Below, piece by piece: positions 26,201 to 38,200 of a stretch of DNA of 64,000 nt (positions are counted from its first letter, which is position 1; each line of letters starts with the position of its first letter). The stretch lies in NCBI RefSeq assembly GCF_037042905.1, contig NC_087247.1, forward strand, positions 41,019,920 to 41,083,919. Direction: 5' to 3'. A program made the position numbers and the translations under genes. The stretch is from Lytechinus pictus. Its lineage: Eukaryota > Echinodermata > Echinoidea > Temnopleuroida > Toxopneustidae. The notes beneath the pieces are model-generated. The model ran no database searches. It was given only the letters and a program-made list of their open reading frames with translations, and was not told the DNA's origin.

Positions 26201-29200
26201 TAGTACCCCCGAGCATGCTTCCCTAATATGCTTTTCTCAATGGCAAAATGGCAATTTAACCCCACCTATACAGGGTTAGCCCACTTTCTTTTCTCAGAGC
26301 ATTTGTTCAAAGTGGGCTAACCCTGCGAAATAGCAGGGTTGTCCATTCTTTATTCTGGAACCCTTTTGCAATAGCTGTGTATCTTATTACCCAGGGATGC
26401 CAGTTTTCCGGCAATTGCCGGAATTCCGGCTTTTTGATATTTTTGGTATCAAATTTCCGGTTTCGAGATGTTATTTCCGGGTTTCAGGCCGATCTGATCA
26501 TCTAAACTAATCGGACATTCACTTTCACAATTTCATAAGTATGTTCCGTGTATTTGGGCATGAGAACATCGCAAAACGACTGTCACGCAAAACTAGCGCG
26601 ATGTCATCTCAACATGGCCATGCGATCGCGATGCAAACGGTTTACCAATGCAAACAGCATGTGGCAGTGTTTTTATGCGATGTGTACGCACGTTGAAGCG
26701 CTGAGAGATCTAACCCTGGGAGCTCCAGCCCGGCCCGCTTTACAGGCCGGAGCTCCCTGGGTTATGAGAGATCGAGAGTGTGGTGAGTCGATCGAGTCAA
26801 CTGAGTGAGAACGAAGCAAAAATACAGAGTTTTACGGGACTGGGACTTTTTTTTGGTACAAATTCATTTCTTTGGAGAATGCGATACCATTATTGTCTGG
26901 AAACTGTGATGGAACATTGCAAGCGACAGAGTTACATGTACTGTCAGTACGGCATCGGAACTTTGTTTATTTTGTTACCGGTATTGGATTTGGACTCGGA
27001 TCAATAGTTACCACAACGAGCATCTAAGAACCCCAGAGCTTCCAGGGGTGGTATTCTGAAAACGTTCTTATCTTTGTTCTTATCTTTTATCTTATCTCAT
27101 TGAGATAAGAAGACGCTAAAATCATTGCAAATCGGTATTCTGAAAATCTTCTTAACGCGTTCTTATCTTTGTAAGGACTGCCTCCTTCTTATCTTCAACA
27201 CGCCCATTTTTAGGATATAACCAATCAAAATGCGCTTTATATTGGCAGTTTAACCAATAGAAGCGTTCGTTATGTCAAGAGAATATCATGGGCGCTGTGC
27301 GTACACTGTTTCTGGCGCATTGCGCGAAATAGGAATTTTATACGCAATGACTGATTATTATTTCGAGACACGTGCACAAAATAAAGAAAGAAAGAAAGTA
27401 AAGATAAAAAGTGAATAAAGCAGGTACGAATAAAGAATAAAATATGAAGAAAGAAAGTAAGTAGACAGAAAGGTGTCAGAATGAAGCAGGAATAAAAAAA
27501 AAAGATGAAAGGAACAAAGCAAAAAATAATGAAAGAAATAAAGAGTAAACGAAAGTAAGCAAGCAAAAAGAACTTAAAAATAATAAAAAAAGGAAAAAAA
27601 ATAGAACGATTATCAATGATACAGTGAGGAAGAAAAAATGAAGAAAGAAAAGAAAGAAACTTAAAGGAAAAAAGTAAAAGGACAAAATAAAAAAGAATAA
27701 AAAGAGAGGAAAAGGAAAATGAAACAAAGAAATAAAGATGAGAGAGAAAAAATGAAAGGAAAATTAAAGCAAAAATAAAGATTACAGAAAGATAAAAAGA
27801 AAGAAAGGAAAATTCAAAGAAAGAAAAGGAACGAAAGGGGAAAATAAAAAGTCAGGAAAAGTGAAGAATGAATTAAAAAAAAGAAAACGGAAAAACATTA
27901 ATGGAAAGAATAAAGAAAAAGATTTTTTTTAAATCGATAGAAGAAAGACACAGAGAGGAAAGAAAAGAAAGAGAGTAAATAAAGAATGAACGAAAAAAGA
28001 ATGAGCGAAATAAAGAATAAAACACAAGAAAGAAAGTAAATAAGACGCAAGAGTGTCAGGAAGCAGAAATCAAAAAATGAAAGAAAGAACAAACGAATGA
28101 ACGAAAAAAAAGAAAAAAAAAGAACCCAAATATAAAAAGAAAAAAAAGGGGGGGAAAAAATTAATATTAAGCGAAGGAAGAAAGAAAGAAAAAGGGGAAA
28201 AAAGGAAAAGCACATATAAAGACGAAAGAATGAAAGAAAAAATAAGGAAGAAATAAAAAGATTACAAAAATGTGACGGAAGAAAGAAAAATGAAAAGAAA
28301 AGAAAAGGAAGGGAAGAGAGAAAGGGGAAAGAATAAAAGCAGAAATAAAGACTTATTCAAGAAAAGAAAGAAAGGGATAAAATGAAAAGGGAAAATAAAA
28401 AAGGAAGAAAGATGACGAATAAATGAAACAAAGCAAAAGAAAAGTAAAGAAATTAAAAGATTCAAAAGAATAAAACAAAGATATAAATAAAGAATAAACT
28501 TAAAGAAAGAAAGAAAGACAAACACATAGAAAGGAAGAAAGACAGACAGATAGAAAGGAAGAAAAAGAGAAAATAAAGAAAGAAAGAAAGAAAGAAAAAA
28601 GGGATAGAAAAAAGAGACGGGAAAATAAAGGGTGAATGAAAGAAAGGGTGGGAGGAATACTTGTGGGAACTTGTTACTAATACTGGCCATCGATTTTAAG
28701 CAAGAAAGAACGCGGACATCGTGAGATGTGATAACCCTCTAGCTATCTTAACCCTAATTCTCCCGGGGGGGGGGGGGGGGGGCCATAATGGCCCCCCCTC
28801 GACAATTTTCGCGATATATCCGCTGTGCAAATTTTTTTGACCTCGCCGCTCACTGACTTTTTACTTTCAAGTCTCGCGCAAATTTTGAGACCAAATTTGT
28901 GACGACCGGATACGCGGTTACGACATTACGCAACATTATGTAAGTGCATGTCAGACCCAAAATTGCTCACAAACGTGATTTCATGTACAAATCCAATGCA
29001 AATTGTGTATTTAGCCAAAATTCATAAATGTATCATTATTTCTACTTTTACTGATTGAATTTAATTAATTTTGCCTTGCTTATGATCAGAATTAAGTCTG
29101 GAACGATTTCCATTGAAAAAACAATAAAAAAACAAAAAGTAAAAAAAACAAGGAAATACATAAGAAATTCATAAAACAATAAAATACATAAGAAATTGAT

Positions 29201-32200
29201 TTCCAAACTGAAGTTTTTTTTAATTGCGATTGTTAAGAATGCTACAAAGAATATTTTAACCAAAAATTAGCATTCTAGGAGCTTTATTTAGTGAATTAGA
29301 GCAAAAAGTATGATTTATGCATAAATTAGCATAATTAATTCATATAAAATAAAATCTCATTATTTTGGAAAATTTTACCATACAGCCTTGTAGATTACAT
29401 CGCACACAACCAGCGTGCAAATTTTTGCGTCGCTCGAGCGATCAGCGGCCGAGATCTTAAGGGGGGGCCATAATGGCCCCCCCCCGGGAATGACAAGAAT
29501 CAATATACCCCGGGAGATTGAGGGTTAAATATTATCACAAATATCGTGAAAGATAAGAAAGAGAAAAGATAAGAACGTTTTCAGAATACCACTTATCTTC
29601 ATTTTGTTCTTATCTTTTTAGCGCGCTTTTGTATTATATGCGCAAGTAATACATTTACGCGCTCAGCATAGGATGTTTAGCAAGATAAGAAAAAGATAAG
29701 AACAAAAGATAAGAACGTTTTCAGAATACCAATTTGAGATCGTGACGTAGATAAGAACAAAATTAAGATAAGAACGTTTTCAGATTACCGCCCCAGGACC
29801 CTGGCCGAAAGGACTTCGCGCTTTGCACTCGTCATGTGCGATTCGCGCACATCAATTTAGTTCACAAACAAATTTTCAGGCCCAAGAGCAATTTGCCACT
29901 GGCATCCCTGTATTACCTTTTTTACATGTAAAATTCATATATAGCATTATAAATTGCTCAACAGATGAAAATATCTGTTACATCTTGACTATATTTTCAT
30001 ATCTTAAGTTTCATCAATATCTTTTCGAACCCAGTTTATATTTTATTTACTTTACAAATTCTGCTCGCAGGGATAGACTAAAACAGCCTTTAACGGTAGA
30101 CAATCATCGGGAAAAGTTCCATGAACTACTGTATGTAGAAGAATTGCAGATGCAAGTTGACATCAGACGGTATGATAGGATAAATCAGACACTGGATAAG
30201 GATAAACAACCCAACATGCTCAGACTTCATGTAAGTTATTTCTTAATTAATATTCGGTGAGAAAGGGAAGACTGTTGTGTACTGAAGGATTTTTGATAAT
30301 TTGGTCTTTCTGATAGTTTAAGAAAATCACAAATTAACTCTGTGTATTCCTATCATTTTTATAATGAGTAATTATCTTTGGTTTAATTGATCGCCAAACA
30401 TCAATGGCAACCTGCCTCAAATTTCAAATAAATTTCAATTTTCATTTTTATTATCCACTTTTATTATCTCATATTTTAAAATCACATACATTGTAGTCAT
30501 ATCAATTTTACATACTGGTTAGTAAACTGTGTCATACATATTTTAAAAGATAATGACAAAGAAACTCTCCAGAATAATGTTATCAATTAAAGCTGAGACC
30601 TGCAAACGCTATAGTTAAAGAGAGTTGCCCGAAGATAATAAAGAGATGAAAAACAAACTCAGTAATATTAATGGTTAACGTGCATTTGGCATTAAATACC
30701 ATGTAGTTACATTGTAACCAAATAAAACTATGTCAGTCATATATGTTGATATATTATTGATTTAGGTGCCTGGTCTTGCTGAGAATCGTCCATCTGTGCT
30801 CAGAGGAGATCATTTATTTGCTCGGTTCAGTGACAAGTCTGACAAGAAAAGCTACAAGGGATATGTCCACAGGGTAGAACAAGAGAACCTGGTCTTGGGA
30901 TTTCATGCCGAGTAAGACAAAGTCTCTCAATTAGCAATATTTATACCAATTTGCTACATATCTCTACATGTGAAATTGCTTGTTAACCATTTATCCATTA
31001 GTATTGATAATGAATCATATGATTTCATAATTGAATACAAATTAGAATACACTATATTCTAGCAGAAGAGGCTGTAGTTTGTGTATGACCTTGTAATAAT
31101 TCATATACAGTTTCAATTCATATTATTCTTAATACAATGGTTATAATGTATGATAATATTTGTGTTCAGTGACTTGTTGGGAGGTAAAGGTATGTAAATA
31201 TAATCATATATTGATTATCTGTGGAAGATGAATTCTAGTTGTGGAACCATTACAAAAGTGATTCATACATAATGCATTAATTTTATTCAAATTTCAATGT
31301 ATCAAATGATTTTTGTCTCACCTGCATAGCAGAGTGAGACTATAGGCACCGCTTTTCCGACGGCGGTGGCGGCGTCAACACCAAATCTTAACTTATTGGA
31401 ATCAAAATGACAGCTGATATGATTTATCCTTAAAGAATATGTTCCAGTCTCCTGTAAATTCATGCATAACGTTGCTCTTTAAAACACCCACAGTAAGTGA
31501 AACTCCAAAGGATGTAGTCATATGAACTTTCTGGTGATGGAGCCTTGAAAAATTATGTTGTACAAATACTGTGAAAAATGGAAATGTAATGTTATCTTCC
31601 ATTTTGCTGAAATAGGGGGCTGAAACTGAAATCTTTGGGTTTAAATGCTTTTTATAATATATCTTCATCCATGCTCTGAGGCCTGATGCATGAAATAAGA
31701 TACTACCAATTGAATGTTTGCCATTAATGTTAAATACAATGACATCATCATTGAGCAGCCAATAAAAATAAAGATTTTGAAGGAGGTTACTATCAGTGGT
31801 ATTTATGGAACATGGTTATGTCATGCATTCATGATACTCTCTCTCTGAATGTACTTTACCACCCTTTACTTTAGCTTTAGGAACAAGTACATCCGAGGTA
31901 TGAAGGTTGACATTGAGTTCACCTTCAGCCGATTCCCAATTCGCAACCAACATCAAGCTGTAGAGTCAGCAACAGTAGAGGGCAGGCTTAGTGATGCATT
32001 ATTTCCAGATACAGGGAGCAAAGTCGGAACGAAAGGACAGTTTTCAAAGATTCCAGAACTACAGTAAGTGAATTGATTCTTTGTTTAGGGAATTGACATG
32101 TGTTTTAGTATGTTTATGTTGGATTTTTGGAGTGTTTTTTTCTCTCCATAATTGTGGTTGGTTTAGGTTTGAGATATAGATTTGATATAAAAAGAGATGT

Positions 32201-35200
32201 TTGTCATAATTGAAATGATCACTCCTAAGTTTTTAAATTCTACTGAAAATGCAGGATCCTTCTGGGTTACTGCCATGGTAATTTCTTGTTAAATACCTAT
32301 TTGATGGGGTGTCTATGGCTGCCAGCTCTACGCTGCGATATTGGAGTTTCCTTCTTTATAGTCATATCCAGTTGGGCAATCATTTAAACAATACCTTAAT
32401 ATTTTGCAGGGCTTTCAAAAGGACCCTCTTTGATCAGAAGTTATCTATGAACATGGAACAGGTCCAGGCTGTTCATCAGATTGTGACAGGAACTGCTAGA
32501 CCTGCCCCATACCTGGTCTTCGGACCTCCTGGTACAGGGAAGACTGTCACCATTGTAGAAGCTGCCAAGCAGGTAAGTCTGAAGGAACTCCTTTCCTTTA
32601 CGTCCCTCAAGACTTTCTCCTTCCCTGAAGACTTCTCCTTTCCTGAAGACTTTTTCCTCTCTAGAAGACTTCTCCTTCCGTGAAGTCTTCTTCCCTGTGG
32701 ACTTCATCTTCCCCGAAGACTTCTATTTCCCTGAAGACTATTCCTTCTGTGAAGACTTCTTCCCTGTGGACTGAATCTTCCCTAAAGACTATTCCTTCTG
32801 CGAAGACTTCTTCCCTGTGGACTGAATCTTCCCCGAAGACTTATATTTCCCTGAAGACCATTCCTTCTGTGATGACTTCTTCCCTGGAGACTTAATCTTC
32901 CCCGAGGACTTTTATTTCCCTAAAGACTATTCCTTCTGTGAAGACTTCTTCCCTGTGGATTGAATCTTCCCGAAGACTTCTATTTCCCTGAAAATAATTC
33001 CTTCTGTGATGACTTCTTCCTTAGAGACTTCATCTATCCCAAAGACTTCTATTTCCCTGATGACTTTTCCTTCTGTGAAGTCTTCTTGAAGACTTCTCCT
33101 TCCATGAAGTTTTCATGGCTCTGGGATGGTGAATCTCAGATTAATCTTCATTCTGTCAAGTCATGTGCAATTCAAGTTTTTTTCAAGTGGTTTTAGGATC
33201 CAAAATGTGGTGTTACCCCCCCCCCCCACACACACTCTACAGGAAAACATGTATATACACAAAGAAGATTGAGTGGTATAATTGATGTTTAATTACTGGT
33301 AAACTTCATGATATTCCTCAGGTCTACCACTTGTTACCAGAAAGCAGAATCCTGGTTAGTGCACCCTCTAACAGTGCAGCTGATTTAGTGGCTGTTCGTC
33401 TGCTCAATAAAGGAACACCTATCGCTAAGACTCATCTTATGAGACTATATGCCCCAAGCAGACCACTCATCTCTATCGATCCTGTTCTGAAGGTGAGTCA
33501 TACAAGGGGAAATTTTTAAATGACAGATTGGTCTACACTCCCTTCATATCTAATCACTATGTGATCTCATCCCACATGGTCTAATACTAGTTCAGCTACA
33601 ACCAGTATGTCTCCTAACCATTCAGTCTCATTGCCACTAAGCATATTTTCTATTTTGTGTAAATTCTTGTCTAATATCCACTTGGTCAAATACAACATAG
33701 TCTATATTGACATATGAACTGTTTGTGAATCAAATTTTATTTTGATGAAGTAACAAAGGATAGGTAGACAAAGTGGAAATTAGACCAAATGGGCATTAGC
33801 TAAATAACAATTAGACTTTAGGTATTAGACTTATGTAGACCAAATGACAATTAGACAAACTTTATGGACAAAGTCATGTATGCATATGGGAGTAACAATA
33901 TTAGATTTTTGGGTTATGAGTTGAAAGGTGAAAGGTCATTACAAACACTGAAATATATTGTTTTCGTGATATGTGAAGAACTATTTGAGGGATCAACTTG
34001 AAACTTGACTTATGTTTGCATATAGAATTGATAATGATCTAATTAGATTTGTGGGCCATGAGGTCGTATGTCAATTAAAGGGTGCAGAGGCCATATACCT
34101 CAAAATACCCAAAAATATAACCAGCAGGAATAAAAAAAAATAAGGAGTATATGTTGAGTAGGAATTGAACAATATATTACTGTCTATAACAAATGTTGAT
34201 TCTGTATGATGTCACCTACCAAATTTTATCTGGGTAATTGTACAGGCAGAGTTTACAGATGTGAGAAAATTGTGACAAGAAATAGTTCTAAAACTATATC
34301 TTTCCTGTTTCTATTCATCAAAACTACATTTACTGAAACCACCATCAATTGATATAGATGATTTTGTAGCTTATAAGAGAGAGATATATATATATATATA
34401 TATATATATTTACAGTATTAGGTTGAATTGCCCTTTTGTTCCTTTTGATTTTCTTTTGTAATTGTATGTTAATTAAATGTTTTGTGTTTTCATAGGAGAA
34501 GAAGTGTTGTAACCTAGGAGCTGATGATCTGTATGTACCCAATAAAGATGAGATCATGACAAAGAGAGTTGTAGTAACAACCCTTGTCACTGCAGGAAGG
34601 TCAGTGGCAATCTAACTTTCATATATTGTATCTGCTCATATTGTCCTGTACATATATTTTTTTAAGACAGGGGTTCCTATATTTGTTAAGACTGTGACAT
34701 AGGATAGCTTACCACAGCAAAAACACAAATAGAATAGTACATTTTCGGTGCCCCCAAATCACTTTTATTCTAATTGCTGACAAGTAACTTGTACAAATGT
34801 ATTTCTATGTAAAAGCTGGTGAGAATTTTGAAAAAAATAGCTAGAATTTCACTTTTTTTTAGTTTTAGTTTAAAAATAATTAGTGGTTTTCTTAGTTCTT
34901 TTTTCAATTTCTTACTCCATTCTAATAAAATGTACATCCGTAAATTTATTTTCTTGTCGGTTTTACAAACTATTTAACCTCTGTTACAAGTCTGCTGTAG
35001 CAAACTGATATTTCCCAAAGTGATGCTCTATCGCTTATATTGATTTTTTTTTATTGGGGGGCAATAAATAAGCAAAAAATAAAATCCTTTTCAGACTGAT
35101 AATTTTTTTTCCCAGAGAGAGATATCCTAGGTAGGTGGTGTTTTCAATTCAATTCAATTCGGTTTATTAGATATAAAACAGAATACAATGCTGTAGTCCG

Positions 35201-38200
35201 AAGACTAATTGTGCAATGTTTACATTGATTATTATTTACATTTGAAGATTGTATATACACTAAAAAAATTATTCACATATAAATGAGAAACAGTTGGTTG
35301 ATTAATTGAGTCATGCATAAGTGAGATTTCAGTAGATATTACTAGCAAGGGATTCTGATAATTGTGTATTGGGAAAAACCTGTTTTAAACTTACAATTAT
35401 ACAACAAAAAGGTCAGAAATATAATTCAGATTTGATATTCATTATGAAGAGATTTAGAATCAAGTTATTGCAACAGGATTAATCATTAAATAATAGTAAT
35501 AACCTTTTTAGATATGAAATCCATTAAGAATGGAACCAAGATTACTTTGAGATATGCGATTGAGGCTGATAAAATAATTCATAATAATTCTAAAGAAAAT
35601 CAAAATCAACAATTGAAGAGTTTAGTTTTCATGGAGTGTACTGAGGCAGAAATTGTCTTTAGCATATTTTCTTTTGCAGTAAGAGGATACATAAAAACAA
35701 ACTACATGTTTCTGCTAATGAATTAAAGTTTCACAAGAAATCTTTCTTCTGGAGAAATAAGGCAACACATCACACATGATAGGCTTTTGTTATTCATTTA
35801 AACAAATTTGCCAAAAACATCATCTAATCTCTCATTCTCATTAAGAAATAATGTCATTAAACCTTCAATGTGTATGTGCTTCTGTCTCAGGGAAAACTTT
35901 TATTGAATGAAGGTAATGAAGGTTTCATACTTGATGTTATTTCTTATACATGTTACTTTATTGACATATATGCACATATATAACTTATTAGAGTAGCAGT
36001 GCACATTTCTAGTGTGTATTCAAAGATAGAGAGTTACAAGAGATGATAGGAAAGTGTATAATATGTTTTTACAGAAATAAACTAATGTTTATTAAACTCT
36101 CTTATTTCCTTTATAGAATTGCACTGGCCCAGTTTCCTGATAATTTCTTCACCCATGTATTCATTGATGAGGCTGGTCATGCTACCGAACCAGAAGCACT
36201 GATTGCTTTGGCTGGAGTGATGAACCTTGATAACCCTAAAGGAGGTCAGGTCATCTTAGCTGGTGACCCTCGACAGCTTGGACCTGTGCTGAGGTCACCA
36301 CTTGCCATTGAGAATGGTCTTGGTACGTTGGTCTAGATCGTTTCATTGTTTAACCATTAATACCGTACTGGGCTATTTGGAGCATCTCTCTGGTGAGGGA
36401 TCTTGTCTGTCAAAATCAAATAGATAGAAATCGGCCAGTTTGTCACCCGTCAAAGCTTTCAAGAACAATCTTTGTAGGAAACATGAATGAAATATGAACA
36501 AGTCTGTGGACTGTTCTATTTGGAAATGAGGTGGAGGCTTAATGCTTATTGTTCGATCTACATGTATGTATGACATTTAGATCTTTACCTACAAATAGAT
36601 AAATTCCAAACTCTACCATATCTGCATTTTAGCATAAAGAAAACTTATCTTTTCTTTATATTTTCATTTTTGAATTGACTGAGCAGCACTGTCATATCTA
36701 GAGAGACTGATGACCCAGTGTCCAGCCTACAGCAGGAAGGATGATGCAGGAGCAGCGAATGCACACTATGATCAGCGAATCTTGACCAAACTACTCCAGA
36801 ACTACCGCTCTCATCCGGACATTCTCAAACTCCCCAATCAGATGTTCTATGACAAAGAGCTCAAGGTGTTTGCAGATGAGCTGGTCAGAGAATCATTCTG
36901 CAGGTGGGATGAGCTGCCTAAACAGGTAAGGGGAGTGAGGTTTATATTTGAGCTTGGGATATTGAGCATTTAGTTAGGCCTCTGTCAGGTAATTCAAATT
37001 ACTTGAAAAGTAGCCCATGGTTATGATCGACTAGTAGAATATAAATGCAGAAATTTTGAAATTGCCTAAAGGTATAATGACAGTGCTTTTTCCTTATAAA
37101 AAAACCCACAAACATGGTTGCCCCCCCCCCCCCGAACTGTGAAAGTTTACATTTTTTTTACTGAAAATGTTTACAAATTTTACCAAAGTATGCACAAAAT
37201 CCTTCAATTTCACTCCACTTATGCCAAAGCACCCCAGTGATAAGCTCGGTGTCTTTGCTCCTTCACTATTGAGTGTTTTAAAAAAACAGTTTACGCATTC
37301 TCCCACCCCCCTGCTAGAAATGTCTGCGTATGACCACGACTAATTATTTTTAAGGAATAAAAAATATTAGAAATAGTTTTCTAATATCTTTACCATTGTT
37401 TTTGCTATGATCCTTCAAGAATTTCCACGTTCAAGAATTTTGATTAACTTTTCACATCAGGGATTCCCAATCATCTTCCACGGTGTTGAAGGTCAAGATG
37501 AGCGGGAGGAGCAGAGTCCATCATTCTTCAACAAGTCTGAAGTTGAGATCGTAGTAGACTATGTCAAGAAGGTGATGGAAAAGAGAGGAGGGCAGAAGAT
37601 CAAACAGGAGGACATTGGTGTGATTTCTCCTTACAGGAAACAGGTAAGAGAATTAAGATGTTTAGATCATAGTGACTGAGATTGTAGTAGACTAAGTGAA
37701 GACGGTGATTGAGAAGGGATGAGGACAGAAGATCAAACAAGAGGACATTGGTGTTATCTCAATGTACAGGAAAAGGAAAAAATATTGATCTTTACTATGA
37801 ATTATTTATTATGTGTCTCTACGTTTTCAGCAGGAGCCATACTCATTTAGTTTAACTTAGTGTGTCCTGTTTAAGAAGGATTATATGAAATAATGTATTA
37901 TACTAATAGATCAATAGATCAAGCTACTTCTGATTCAATTTGACATTTTTTCTGAAAAGTGGAATGTTGAAATGTACATATACAACGCTTTTTTTTTTAA
38001 GAGTCAGAGAATTTGCACCTGTGGGAAGACTGAACAACTTCCAGTGACCAAATCTGTATTATAAATTTAGAATTATGGAACAATGGATGATATAAGCTAT
38101 TTCATTTCACCCTGTTCAGGTAGAAAAGCTGCGTCAGGTTCTAAAGAAGCGCCGCTTTGGTGACATCAAGGTTGGGTCAGTAGAAGAGTTTCAAGGGCAG

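Larger units (their letters stand above)
27047..29792. mobile_element. Second-level nested element with 5-bp duplication
   Basis: The ends GGTGGTATTCTGAAAACG and CGTTTTCAGATTACCGCC are inverted. CCAGG flanks both sides (27042-27046 and 29793-29797), and removing the element restores the host family sequence. Extra copies of AAGATAAGAACGTTTTCAGA occur near 29550-29590 and 29690-29730, so the right end is internally repeated. Confidence 0.8.
26392..29910. mobile_element. Outer inverted-repeat element (CAGGGATGCC family) in MOV10 intron 7
   Basis: The ends CAGGGATGCCAGT and ACTGGCATCCCTG are flanked by the 7-bp duplication TATTACC (26385-26391 and 29911-29917). Without the nested insertion its own sequence is about 770 bp. 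It contains a short hairpin with GGGAGCTCCAG arms near 26718-26760 and the CAGAGCTTCCAGG block shared with the element at 24604-25019. No transposase is visible. Confidence 0.8.

Noticed and set aside
27270..28690. Long minus-strand open frames rich in F, L and S that look like membrane proteins
   Set aside because: They are translations of the AAAG purine tract; there is no amino-acid diversity, no splice context and no family resemblance.
32680..33196. Open frames with repeated KTSSLWT or PEDF phrases after the Walker A exon
   Set aside because: They are produced by the GAAGACTTC minisatellite; the true helicase frame is resumed at 33322 with conserved motif Ia.
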